In this document: positions 41,891 to 53,499 of the stretch, in pieces
Numbering within the stretch: the first letter of the stretch is position 1
Layout of the letters: the number at the start of each line of letters is the position of its first letter
NCBI RefSeq assembly: GCF_000149955.1
Contig: NC_030991.1
Location: 4,014,629-4,078,628 of the forward strand
Direction: 5' to 3'
Origin: Fusarium oxysporum f. sp. lycopersici 4287
Taxonomy: Eukaryota; Ascomycota; Sordariomycetes; Hypocreales; Nectriaceae
Length of the DNA: 64,000 bases
Translations under genes and position numbers: made by a program
The notes under the pieces: generated by a model
What the model was told of the DNA's origin: nothing
Seen by the model: the letters and a program-made list of their open reading frames with translations, nothing else
Database searches by the model: none

Positions 41891-41960
41891 CTGTGAACTC
41901 GTCTGTGAACTCGTCTGTGAACTCGCCTGTGAACTCGCCTGTGAACTCGCCTGTAAACGC
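41891..41960. repeat. 12-bp minisatellite
   Basis: Five full units of CTGTGAACTCGT or CTGTGAACTCGC followed by a partial CTGTAAACGC. The core CTGTGAACTCGTC recurs once at about 52144 in the dispersed repeat. Confidence 0.9.
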
Positions 41961-42569
41961 ATAGATGTGGATTTCAGTAACTAGCTAATTCCCAGCCTTT
42001 ATGGTCAACTCGTATCCGTATAGATGAGCAGCTCCTCTTGGTCCCCACTCCAGTAGGCCACACCAGTGACCAAACCTTCTTATCTGCGAAGATCCGAACA
42101 TTCAAGTCTCAAAATAACCAAAATGGCATTAGTTGAAGGAAGGATTGCCTTCCTACCAAAAGACGGAATCGGCCTTCATTCCTTCTCCAAGGCGCTAATG
42201 CAAGTGACACCGCTGCGTTCACTGGGTTCACAGACATACGACAGTAGTAGCATTTATCTGTAGGTAAATGAAATTGGATCTATCTTCAATATGCAGTCCA
42301 CAGCCGTATTATAAAAGTATAAGTGTTCCTTTAATCCACAATCTCTAGCATCTATTAAGGTAGAGCCTACATAGAACGGCAAAACATCTATAATACCTAT
42401 AATCTACTACTCTGGTAATCATACAGCTATTAGTATCGCGACCCATTTCCCTTTAATTAAATTGAATCTCGCATAAAGGTAATTTTAAATCAATATGGTG
42501 CCATGGTAGATGTGCTAATAAAACAGTTTTCGATGGTTTTCTGCTTTGGCTTAGTCGAGCCAAAACATC
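41961..42569. other. Intergenic, no supported gene
   Basis: AT-rich sequence upstream of the chromodomain gene. A 65-codon frame (42066-42263, plus) shows nothing recognisable. Confidence 0.5.
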
Positions 42570-43064
42570 ATGGTTCCTGTTCCACTTGTTAACGAGATAT
42601 GCGGTCAAGGCGATGAAGTACCACCAGACAGCAACAAAGACGCAACTAGTGACGTTAATTGGGAGTCAGAAAAACATACTGTGGATTGTCTCATTGGCCA
42701 CAAGCTGGATGAGGAGACGTCAACGGTTGAGTTTTATGTGAAGTGGGCTAACGGCAAAACGACGAAGGAACCAGAGTGGATACTACAACAGGATATTCCA
42801 ACACTTGTTTTCAAATACTGGGAGGGACTAGGAGGGCGAAGAGAAGCGACCGGCTTCACATCCGATCATGTCTTCAAGATTCTGGACGTCATTGACGTCA
42901 TTGGTCAGACAAAGAAATATCTTGTTCAGTGGGTTGGTTACCCGGCTTCTGAAAACGAGGTGACTTGGGAAAAAGAGTCCAAGCTGCGCAAAGTTGCCCA
43001 TGTCGAGCTGGAAAGATTCCACGGCTTCAGAAGCGGGATTAATCGCCTTGAAGTCACCTCATAG
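42570..43064 (+). CDS. Small protein with two tandem chromodomains
   Basis: Single-exon gene from ATG 42570, 164 residues. After an acidic N-terminus of about 35 residues come two chromodomain-like units. The first, about 37-85, is VDCLIGHKLDEETSTVEFYVKWANG followed by EPEWILQQD. The second, about 100-155, is FKILDVIDVIGQTKKYLVQWVGYP followed by EVTWEKESKLRK. The second keeps the YLVxWxGY core with Trp and Tyr cage positions; the N-terminal aromatic of the cage is Phe or Val here. Chromodomains bind methylated histone tails or, in retrotransposon integrases, direct insertion. No integrase, helicase or chromoshadow domain accompanies them, and most of the protein consists of the pair. It is expected to be nuclear. 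It could be a domesticated or independent reader protein. Unrelated to the Copia element, which lacks a chromodomain. Confidence 0.75.
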   Translation: MVPVPLVNEICGQGDEVPPDSNKDATSDVNWESEKHTVDCLIGHKLDEETSTVEFYVKWANGKTTKEPEWILQQDIPTLVFKYWEGLGGRREATGFTSDHVFKILDVIDVIGQTKKYLVQWVGYPASENEVTWEKESKLRKVAHVELERFHGFRSGINRLEVTS

Positions 43065-46012
43065 TGCCACAGGAAACTTATATGGTCACAGCTTGTGTAT
43101 AAAATGTCTTCAGCATTGAGAGGAGGTTGGAATTAGGGAATTCAATTATCTTATATCCTTTAGGATTGGTGCAACTCTACACAGCGTTAATATAAGCTAG
43201 GGCCTCTGGTCCGATACCTGTGAAGCCCCTATGTAAGGTTATATGTGTATTGAGAAAGTCTGAGGTCCTGATATTCATGCTTACGACCACGAATGGAGGC
43301 GAGGCTTTAACGTGGTTTGGTAGAAGTGTTACTTAGAGTTGCATCTGGCTGAGAGCTAACGCTGACCACCCGCCGTTCATCCTTAGCTGCCTAAAAGACA
43401 TTATTATCGCTGAGAATTCCTGTAATCGCACATGCTAGCATACTCTTATGGTTTCCACCTTTTTCTCTTCTTACTTGGTCTCTTTTCGAGACCATTACCC
43501 ATCTTTACAGAGCGAATTAAATTACCACCTACCGTAGGGTGAGCGAATCCATTAAGTACATCTCTGGAAGGACTTTCTTCTGGCACCTTGGTCCTAGGTA
43601 AGAAATGTGTTATTTGCAGCCGAGACTTGTGGTTGATTTCTTATATTCGCCCAAAGTAACCCTAGATCATAGGTACGGCAAGGCCAGGTGCTGTCCTGTG
43701 TCTTCTTGGAGCTCGGTATATACAGCTCTCTCACTTGCCTGGTTTGTGATTAGCCTCAGTATTGACTAAGGACCTCGGGGTTTTTCGCTAGTGGCCTTCA
43801 GCTGTGCGACAAAGAGAACATTCTGCTACCGTATTGGTTACGGGGATAGGGTAGCTGGGCATTTTTAAAAGATCCAAAGCAGGAACACAGTGAATGCTCC
43901 AGTTACCAGAAGCATTCAGGTGATCAATCTTCACCGGAATAAATACACATGATGAGATACAACTATCATCCTTGAATGAAAAGTCCACCAATACGGAGAT
44001 GACGAACGCGACATTTGCAGCGAGAGCATGAAGTACGAGCTTTTGGGTGATATCGAAGAGTGGACGCCCCTCTTTAATGGCGTTGAGAATAGACACGGAT
44101 TTAAGTGATAACTCTCACAGGCATCCTGAGCGGACGGGCTATTATACTGGCTGATAAAAACATTGTTAAAACACCAAGAGGGTATAAGGCTTGCAGTAGC
44201 TCCAAGCTAGCCATGATGAACTTCCTGACAATTTACCATGAAGAAGGTTACCCACAACTGCCCCCTTCGCATGTGCGATTGCAGGAGGGGATACTTAGGC
44301 GTTTAGCCATTATGCCAGAGCGTAAGTGAGACACGGTGAGGTGCCCACAGACCAATTCTACTGGGTAAGGTGTGCCATAAGAAGTAGCTCTCATGCGTCA
44401 ATCGCAAATTTAAAACGATGGGATTGTGCTTCACTTTGTCATCTTCAATGGGGAACTCAGGACAAAGAAAAACAAGGCTCGTTTTAACAACAGCTGGCAT
44501 GCCTACATGAATCAGTGACCTACAGCATGCTTTCTAAGCGCGATGACAGCAGCGGAAGGACCTGTTCCTCGGTGCTACCACTGATCCGAAGATCAGATGG
44601 CCAATATTGGAAAATGGGATGAGCCAGGTAGCCTTAAGCTAGGAGAAAAATCAAAATCCCTGAATACTAGGGCGTCCTACCTTCTTTCCCGCCAGGGACC
44701 CACGAGACTGGTGGAATGACACGCGAGGGCGGCTTACATGGGCTTAAAGGCCAAGTCCTAAAGGTTGCCTCCACAATTGTTCTGAAAAAGTGTGAAATCA
44801 GGCAGTAAGGAAAACGGGGATGATAATAAGTCGGAGCTTCCTAGCTGGGGGAATGATCAGGCGAACTAGAAACCGGTGTGGGTGCTGGTGCGTGAGGCAC
44901 CTTCGCAACATATAGCCTGCCTGACAGGAATGCCTTGTCAACAGGAAACCCGGGTTTGACTCAGTCACCTGTAGTCTGTCTATGAAAGTACTTATTGTCA
45001 ACCCAACGGTTAGCGTTAGCTGGGAGTAAATTGCGGTCATGTTTTCACAGGATTTCAGAACGACTAATTATCAACCAGAAGTTAGTGTGACGACGTCACG
45101 GAGAGTTATAAATAGAACACATGTGGTCTCTTTGCAGAAAATGAAGTAAGAAGGACAATGTATCGGCGATAGAGGATTGGTAGAAGTTGACTGCCTCGGC
45201 AGTTGCTCCATCCCTTCCCCAACACTAAGCTCGTCTTCATGGCGAGTAGTACGCTCCGACAGAGAGGCCTATGGCAGCTAAAGCACATTTTCACTTTGGA
45301 ATTGAAATATAGCAATTCAGATAAAACAGATAGGTCGGTTGTATTCCTGTATGCCTTTATACGGTCGAAAGAAATAGAGAAGAGAAAATGAAATAACGCT
45401 GGGAAGTTAACGTTTCAACCGGAGGGAACTACTAGCAAGCTATAGAGCCTGAAAAAAGGGAAAAGATAACAAGATTTGCGCGTTACACGTCTCCAAGCAG
45501 CAGAATAATATAGCAATAAGCCTGCAGCCATGAAGCATCCTGGTGTTTCCTCTTTGCGAACCATTGTGGCTGTGTGCTCCCTTTGCGAACCATTACCTTC
45601 TTGCTTAACCCAACTCGAAAAGCCTGAATTTTCTGTCGCAAAGTTTATTTCATCCCCGTTTTACTTTTGTTCCAAATTCTCATATCCATTGGGCTCGGCA
45701 TATCTTTTCCATATATGGTTATAGCTGAACAGGGCAAGCACAAAGGACAATGGGGAACGTGCCAACGGCCATCAGGCAGAGCCGCGACCACTTTCACATC
45801 CGCATGACTCCTGGAAGGTCTACAAGAGCAAGTCTCATAATAACACACCAGGCTCAAAACACCGGACCTACAATGGTAGTCTTCCACCAAAGTGGCAGGG
45901 CCAAGGGCAAGGTCGGCTCCGTCGTTCGCGGAGACTGAGGGCCAACAGACCCCAGTCTACGGCACAACAGTCCTCTCGACCACCATCCAATGATAACGAT
46001 TTCAGTTCCAAG
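43065..46012. other. Intergenic, plus open upstream frame of Est1-type gene
   Basis: No gene supported from 43065 to about 45720; frames there are 60-102 codons and unremarkable. From 45725 to 46012 the frame of the Est1-type gene stays open but lacks an ATG (RLRRSRRLRANRPQSTAQQ...), so an upstream exon may exist. A direct repeat TCCCTTTGCGAACCATT / TCTTTGCGAACCATT lies at about 45550-45592. Confidence 0.4.
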
Positions 46013-47613
46013 ATGATGCGTCAACCAGAGACGAGGCCTATCTCACAGGATCAGCTTGTCGCAGAAGTTAAAGGTATCTACGCCGGACTGGTGATGGTTG
46101 AGACAAAGTGCATCGAGGTGGATAATGCACAATCGTCCAACACTGATACCAACTCAAAGTTGAACAACGAACAATGGCAGGCTATGATCGCACTACACAG
46201 AACACTCCTTCACGAACATCATGACTTCTTTCTTACAAGTCAACATCCCTCCGCCAGTCCTGCTCTACAAAGATTGGCCTCGAAGTATGCCATGCCTGCA
46301 CGTATGTGGAGGCACGGCATTCAGTCGTTCCTTGAACTTCTTCGACATCGTTTGCCCGCCTCTCGAGAGCATATGCTGACTTTCTTGTACCTCGCTTTCA
46401 GTATGATGGCCTTGCTCTGTGAAACTGTGCCTGCTTTCGAAGATACTTGGATTGAGTGCCTTGGAGACCTTGGTCGATATCGCATGGCTATTGAGAACAA
46501 TGACATCAGAGAACGCGAAGTTTGGGTTGGCGTAAGTCGTCACTGGTACAGCAAAGCATCAGATAGATCTCCTACCACGGGTAGACTTTATCACCATCTC
46601 GCCATCTTGGCGCGTCCCAACGCGCTCCAGCAGCTGTATTACTATACCAAGTCCCTCTGTGTCCCCATTCCTTTTTCGAGCGCACGGGAAAGCATAATGA
46701 CGTTGTTCAATTCTACGCCAAGCGGCGGACCGACTCGTCTTGCCCCGCTTGATGCTGCATTCGTGCGCGCTCATAGTATACTGTTTTCTGGAAAGCCTCG
46801 GGATCAACTTGACGAGGCGATAGAGACTTTTATTGGTTTGCTCGGTCCTTTTATTAAGAAGTCGCCTAAGCAATGGCTGGAAAAAGGGTTAGTTAGTATT
46901 GAGAAAGTTTCTGGACTAATCATACTGACTCATGCAGGTACTACACTGGGATTTCACTAGCATGCTCTCTTCTTGGTTATGGTGCTGAATCCAATGTCCT
47001 CATGCGGGCCATCTCCAAGAAGCCCAAGGAGACCGACGTGACTATGGATGGAAGCACTATTTCGGAAGCGATCCCGGACGAGACGTTTGGCCTCGCTCTA
47101 GATTTTGCGACAAAGACGATCGAAACGGTACTTAAGCACCAGGGAGACATCCATACGTTACCGTTCGTTCATTGCATCCTGGTCTTCATGAACCATATGA
47201 CACAACATCAAGCAGCTATTTCCTCTCTGGAAGAAAAGGTCCCCTGGAAATATATCACTTTTATGCTTAATACTTTGTTGGGGAGTTGCGAGCCTGGATA
47301 CGAGATTCAGAGCCATTTCCGTCTCGCGAGGAAGAACCAGCTCCCACGTCCGTTGCCCGAAGATTTTGCCATGCGAGGTCTGATTTACTCTGAGGCCTAT
47401 TTTCCAAACGACTGGTTCCAGAATGACAGTATAGACGACGACGAGAGGTATTTTGAGCTACCGTCCGCTTCAGAAGAGCGTAAAGACCGCATTATATCCC
47501 TTGGGTACAGGATTGCAACCACGGAAAAATGGCTCCGCTGGGATGAAGAAGCACGCCAGTTCTCAGTCCCAGAAAAGTACGATATAACGTTAGAGGAGGA
47601 GATTACCATATGA
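46013..47613 (+). CDS. Est1/SMG7-type DNA/RNA-binding domain protein
   Basis: Exons 46013-46887 and 46938-47613 with a 50-bp intron (GTTAGT, CTGAC branch, CATGCAG) give about 516 residues. The splice restores WLEKGYYTGISLACSLLGYGA. The pattern RMWRHGIQSFLELLRHRLP, CLGDLGRYRMAIE, SRHWYSKASDRSPTTGRLYHHLAILARPNALQQLYYYTKSL and PFSSARESIMTLF is that of the Est1-type DNA/RNA-binding domain of telomerase subunit Est1 and the nonsense-mediated decay factors SMG5-7 (established family). Helical TPR-like repeats underlie it. The C-terminal exon (FVHCILVFMNHM, RKNQLPRPLPEDFAMRGL, GYRIATTEKWLRWDEE) also fits that family. The ATG 46013 start is provisional, as the frame is open upstream to 45725 without ATG. 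Fusarium carries many paralogues of this type, by recollection. The gene appears intact. Confidence 0.75.
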
Positions 47614-49567
47614 GCATCCTTTTCTGCAATCTGGCAGGGTCATTTCCAGGCTCCGTCCTTAACAAAATCAACAGTATTAACGTAGAAAGTTATACCGGTA
47701 CGGCCGAAAGGGTGCTATGCAGGTCATGCCGAATTACATATGAAGGAGCAGACGTACGGCCACTGTTACAAGCGGCAGCTTTGAAGTCCCTCGAGTCTCA
47801 CCGCCCGCTTGTTCTTGGCGCCATACCTATACCGATCGATCGTTTCAGAGCGTTTCCTTGTGTAGCTCTGACGGGTTCCAAATGTACTTTCCAAGCCCCT
47901 GGAGAGTTACCAATTTCTGTCCTGGCACTCTATGAGTGCACACATTTACCGAGACCTTTAGCATTGGGCGCACTTCGTAAATAAAGCAGTAGCCATGAAG
48001 CATCTCCAGATCTTTATCTGTCCACACCAGTTAAGCGGTGATGTCCTTATGGCCATTCGAAACGATATCCTTGGAGATCCACTTGTACATCTGTGCACTC
48101 CGCTTTGTCACTTTGGTGGAGTATCAGCCTCCAACGACAGCACCCTCCCCCTCCCAGCACTACAATCCTATCAAAGTCAACACTTTATGGCTTCAATCTG
48201 AGAAATCCATAAATAAACACATAAGCTGGCTGTGGCTAGATATCTTTGGGGGTTATTCGCTCGAAACGCGCTCGCCTATGCATAATTGATTGTCTATTCA
48301 GACATGGACATTTATGTGACAGAAATGGCAATTGGATGCCTAGTGCCTCAAACCAGTCATCTTGTTGCCTTTTGTGCGTCTTTTGTGCGTCTTTGGCGAG
48401 CAAGCTCCCTCCTGTTGATTTTTATTCTCTAGCATATTGGTTACACTGGTCACTCTACGTTCTCTTTAAACTTTCTTATTATCGTACTTGCCTGGTGTGA
48501 TATATAGTATTGGTACCGAGATTATAGGCAGGGTCCCTCATCTATGTACATATTGTGTTGCTACTGCCCTTTCTTTTGTTATATTTATAGTTGCTACGCC
48601 AAAGGGTGACTGCCATCGCCCATTCAAGTAGTTGCGACGACATAGAAGTAAGATTGCGAATAATGAGTAGCTTTACATCTCTATCGGAATAAAGAAGTTT
48701 AAGCAGATTGATGGAGCGTCTTAATTGAAGTTATTCCAACTGATGGCTGCCAAGGGCTCAAAAGTGATAGAGGAGCGGAAGGTGGGGTCTGCCGTGTCTC
48801 CTGTTCCCCGCATCTACTTTTGATCTTAATGTTGTTGTTGGGGGTGTTGCAGTAATGTAGACAAGCCCCAACTAGTAAGAGTTACTCTTCTATACGTCCC
48901 AGGAGCTTGATCGAAAAGCTCGAATGCGGGCTTGGGCATTCTTCCGCCTGTTCCTCCGCCTACATATCAATGGCCCTGCCTTACCTCACCTCGATCTCAC
49001 TCTAAGCCTTGTTCAAGATGCATGGTATTTATCCTGTGGCATTTGAGAGAGAGATGTTTTAAAAGATACCGTTTGCAGAGGCATTATCGACGGTATGACA
49101 GCTGATTTGCGTCGTAATACTATATTCTTCGATTGCTTCTGCCATTGGAATTGCTTGAGTTCTCCACTATAGCCGTATCGGCAAAATGAATGGCTCTGGT
49201 AGCTCTGGTAAATAGAGGCTACGTATACAGCAGCACTGCTAGCTCTTTGAGCGACCGGTACAGGTACAGGTACTAGCCGGAGACTGGGCATGGGGCAACA
49301 TGTCAGAGCAGGAGAATTATATTTCACCGCATGTTGGAACGTGGCCCATTCCCGATTAGAATCCTTTAGTAGGATAGAATAGGTTAGGGTAGATAAATAG
49401 CACCTATTTGCCATTACAATCACTGGTAGGAGGAGAAGTAAGAAAGCATTCGTTAATTAGTGTTGGTTTATTTTGTTATGAGATCAATAAACACTTTGAC
49501 TTATATTAGTCAAGATACAGCTCCTATGAACCATATTGCCTTTAATCTTGTGTGTTGCTTCTATACT
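47614..49567. other. Intergenic, no supported gene
   Basis: About 2 kb. Plus-strand frames at 47610-47984 and 47995-48289 are short and unrecognised. A minus-strand frame at 49013-49423 (136 codons) includes a GGTACAGGTACAGGTAC microrepeat and is probably not a gene. Confidence 0.4.
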
Positions 49568-51497
49568 TTAATTGCGTCGCAGCCAAGGTATACTATCAGG
49601 AGTAAACCCTTCTACTGTAATCCCATTCCCAAAACTTGCAAACTTTTGGTTATCCTCATCAAACTCAAGGTCATAGTCCTCCCATCGCACTATTTCGGTT
49701 GCGGCGTAGTAGTGAAGTATTGTCCCCGGCCATGGAACAATAACCTTTTTGTTACTGTCCTTATCTGCATTATAATTGTTCAGTCTGACGAATGTAAATG
49801 ATGGGTAACAGAGGCCGACTTACACCATGATGCGCATGGCTCCGACCAGACCATCTCTGGCATACGTGATTGAACCCATCGGTTGAAAGCGCCTTGGGCT
49901 GATTGCTTGACACAGACCGATCTTAGGCGATCCTTCTGTAGCCTGTCGATGACTCTGATAATGTAGTCACTCGTGCGCTCAATCCCAGGATATGCTGAGC
50001 CGTTGACCGGACAAATAGGCGGATTAAAAGCTTGGAAGCAGAGTTTAGCTTTTTGGGAAGATCTTGTAAGTGGGTTCACGTACCGAAAAAATTAGGGAAA
50101 CCAGCGACTGTTGCTGCCAAGTAACTCTCATAGCCCCCATTCATTGTCCATAGATCTGACAAGTTAGCTGTTCCGCGCCCTTCGATCGGAAACCTCGGCG
50201 CGTATGGCTCGAAGCCTGTTCCACAAACAATTATGTCATATGTTCGCCGCTGATCATCAGTGGTGATGATAGCATTTCCTTCCACCTGTTTGATCTGGGT
50301 AGAAATGAGCTCTACATTTGACGTATTTAGAGCCTCGATATATTTGTCTGCAGGCGTGAAGCGACGACAACCAGCTTTATAATCAGTAGGAACGAGGGCC
50401 TTCAAGGCCTGTGGGTCCCCAATCTTCTTGATCATGTGCTGCTTTGCATTCTTAGTAAATTCTTGAGCCGCGTTTGAGTTGGCCCAGAGACCTCTAAAGC
50501 TATAGGCTAGCTTTTTCTCGATCCCTAAGCGAAATTGGAAGTACGAATCGGGGTCGATTTCCAACTTCTTGATTAAATCGTGGGGATCTGCCGCCGTATT
50601 AGATGTGCTTAGAGTCAGTATAGTAGAGGAGAGAGTGCCTACAATTGACCTGCGCTTCCCCGTTGCGAGAAAATACGTGTGGAACTAGCCATGTTGGCCC
50701 ACGAACAAAATTACCGATGGATCTCGCATCTGGAGCTGTTAGCAATCATTGGGATTTCTACAATCAAGAGGCTCACCTTTGTGTAAGCTAGGTAAACACT
50801 GGGTTGAGCTGGCACCATTTCCTATCACTGCGATATCCTTGCCGTGATAATCCAAACCCTGGGGCCAGTTGGCCGTGTGTATTACGCGCCCCTGGAACGT
50901 GTCAAGGCCTTCTATTGCTGGCAGCTTCCAGTTATTCAGCCTTCCTATAGCAATGATAAAAACGTCGCATTTGACAGACATTTCATCGTTAGGTGTCTCG
51001 TTCCTTTGCAAAGTAACATTCCATTCGGAGTTGTTCTCATCCCAGTTTGCACCAGTGCATGTTGTACTGAACTGGATATAGCGACGGAGATTGAACTTGG
51101 TCACTGTTGATTTGAGATACTCTAAGATTTCAGCCGCTTCCGCATACAGGCGGCTCCACCGGGGATTGGGGTTCCAGCTGTACTGGTAGGCATGCGATGG
51201 GATGTCGCAGGCACATCTTGTAGCTTTCAGCAGTTGCCCGTGATCAGTTACTGGTGAATGGAATGCTTACCCGGGGTATCTGTTCTCGGCCCAAGTTCCG
51301 CCTTCTTGACTGTTCTTGTCATAAACAGTGATGCTAATGTTTGGCAATCGTGTGGTTGCGTCTTTCAAAAACTGGATGCCGGATATCCTGCAACGCTTAA
51401 TTGCAAATCCAAGTTGAAACCGGTGATATACTTACCCAGCACCTATAACGACAATACGAATGGGCTTCGGAACAAATGCTGTTGCGGATAACTCCAT
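49568..51497 (-). CDS. Baeyer-Villiger-type flavin monooxygenase, seven exons
   Basis: Minus-strand exons 51497-51436, 51387-51271, 51216-50777, 50729-50643, 50587-50084, 50030-49824 and 49764-49568 (introns 47-59 bp) give about 537 residues, the usual size. ATG 51497 starts just before the FAD Rossmann motif, RIVVIGAGISGIQFLKD (GxGxxG), restored across intron 1. The NADPH Rossmann motif is IAVIGNGASSTQ. The BVMO fingerprint FxGxxxHxxxW is present as FQGRVIHTANWP at the centre. A conserved CGTGFEPYAPRFPIEG precedes the C-terminal part. The enzyme would insert oxygen next to a ketone using FAD, NADPH and O2; the substrate is unknown. It has no biosynthetic neighbours here, so it may be catabolic or a displaced cluster gene. 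Intron 4 (donor GTAGGC) and intron 6 (acceptor AATGCAG) were chosen to keep the frame and are the least certain. Confidence 0.85.
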
Positions 51498-51855
51498 GTT
51501 GAAACTGCACTACCAGGAAATGAAAGAACGGATGTGATATTGCGTAGGATCTCGACTTGCAACTGTCCTGACCGGCCAAGGTTTGGAATGACGCTTCTTA
51601 TGCCACGGAAGTTCTCCTTCATGAAAGCATGGGTGATGTGTATGTTCTATAACGATATCGGTCTGAGTATGAAAAGCTACGGGCCAAGCATCGGTAGCCA
51701 GCCTCTGTGATATCACCAGAATTACTGAAGATTGACCAAACATGGCCTGTTTGGGACGTCCCCCCTGGATCTCTGTGGTTTCAGCAGAATTGCACAAGAC
51801 TGAGTTCACAGACATGTGAGACCTCTGAAAGCATATTCACCCCCTACAAATGTGA

Positions 51856-52165
51856 ATTTACGTCAGAGGCAGCCCCTAGATCTCATTTACTCCAGACCAG
51901 TTTACCATGGCTGATTGTGCCGCCTGCGCCGGCTTCAAGCCGTCGCGAAAGGAGAAACTATAGTGGGTGTTAAGGCCACTTCTGGCAGTGGCAAGATCCG
52001 TTCGTCCGCGCCAACACCGACCCATAATTTAGGTTCTAATCTAACAGATGTTGAATCTTAGCATGATTGATGTGGAGCTACCACTCTCGCTGGGAACCTT
52101 TGGCCTTGAAGCCAATGCAAGGGCATTTGCCTGATTCAAGAATCCTGTGAACTCGTCAATGAAGA
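51856..52165 (+). repeat. Diverged dispersed repeat, copy A
   Basis: Shares interrupted identity with 59447-59700 in the same orientation: CGTCAGAG, GGCTTCAAG, GGCAGTGGCA-GATCC, TCCGCGCCA, CACCGA, GATTGATGT, GCATTTGCC and TCCTGTGAA, in the same order. No coding content is evident. It may be an old non-autonomous element or a duplicated non-coding segment. Confidence 0.6.
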
Positions 52166-52523
52166 AGAATTTATTTTTCAATTCGGCGTGATGCTTGCTT
52201 ACTCTGTGCCCCGCGAGCCTTTTGTTATTGTCTCATTTGGCGCAGAGGTCTTACCCCAAAAAAGGTGATAGGATTTGATTGGTTATCGGTTCGCAACTTT
52301 GATCTAGTCCTGCCTGGAACACTCTTTGTTCGAACTTAGCGAAGGGATGTTAAGAAGGGAAAAGCTGTTTGGGAACTGCATACACCTGTCGCCGCAACGC
52401 AAGAGTGAAATGTCATATGCCAGAGCATGCATGAGAAGCTGGTTTACACCTCTCCTAGCAAGACGTAGAAGACCATAAGGAGTAGTGGTATTTAGGTCTC
52501 TCCATTGGGAGCATTTGTTCGAA

Positions 52524-53499
52524 CTACTCGACACCCTGGCTTTTTATAGTCAGATCCACGTTATTCTTTCTAGATATGAAAGGGGTTAGTATCGCACTTC
52601 GTGTAGCTGGCTTGCTACTGCAGAGGCCCCCCGTATTGGTTACTGCTGTGCATACCTGCTTCCAATAATTCTTCTCTTCCTCGGCGCTTGCATCAGATAC
52701 CTGAAGTCCTATGGTTATGTACCCGCATATTGTTTCTGTGCAGAGACCGCAGTTACCGTGGGCCCCTACGGAACCTGCAGTGGTGCAGTCGTCAACTTCG
52801 TTATCCAAGCCCATATCGCCGCAGATGTAACAGAGCTGACAATCAACACTACGCCATTTCTCTAGTTGTTCACCTAAAGTCCACAACTTGAGATTCGCTC
52901 GAAGCAGGTTCTTATCATTCCTGAACGCAACCCGAATCCCAAAGTGCTCGAGTAAGGCCACTGTAATGCCCGGTTTTCATTACGACGAATTCGGCCCCGT
53001 TATTGGTGGTTGTGGCGGCGAATAAACTGTATATTTGCTGACTTGTCTTCCGCTTTCCAGAGGCAAGGATTACAAAATATCTCGAGATTTCAGGGTCCAA
53101 AATCTCTTTGTGATACAGCCGTTTCTGCCTTCGTCATGATATCATTCCTCTCCCCTACATCCTAGGTCTGGCCACTTGGTCAGAGCCACAAGAAACCGAC
53201 TCCCTCCAACACCAGTGTTAGCTACCTGAACTATATCCCCCAAGATTGCAGTCCCCATTCCACCGTCGGCCATCGCGTCCTCCTATTTTGAGTTGTTTCC
53301 ACACATCCAGATATTGCACCGCTGAGCGACCTGAATTTCGCCCGTCAACACCCATCTGGTAAAACAATAGATCGTTACTACAATTGTCGCCAGGATCTAT
53401 ATATGGTGCTTTCTTGCCAACACAGCCATTAGACCATCTGGTCATGTTCTCTAACCAGTGGTGTGCCCGGGGGGGGGGGGGCGGGGGGGCGTTGAACAC
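52524..53499 (-). pseudogene. Cys-rich protein remnant, frameshifted
   Basis: Three minus-strand open segments, in order, look like one gene. 53499-53218 includes NGCVGKKAPYIDPGDNC and AVQYLDVWKQLKIGGRDG. About 53125-52915 encodes KEILDPEISRYFVILASGK, FVVMKTGHYSGLTRALW. 52961-52524 continues with LRANLKLWTLGEQLEKW, the Cys cluster CQLCYICGDMG and HGNCGLCTETICGYITIGLQ. The second and third segments overlap in different frames at about 52920, so a one-base frameshift is needed to join them; an intron could join the first two (acceptor at GAAGGCAG). The start is not defined; a C-tract on the coding strand (the G-tract at 53469-53489) would encode six prolines. I recognise no family. The coherence of the segments supports a real but probably broken gene. 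Confidence 0.4.
53469..53489. repeat. G-tract
   Basis: Thirteen G, one C, then seven G on the plus strand. It is the only long homopolymer G run in the window and could form a quadruplex. Confidence 0.9.

Noticed and set aside
49013..49423. 136-codon minus-strand frame
   Set aside because: Low-complexity and microrepeat sequence, no start context, no domain, and a better explained neighbouring gene.
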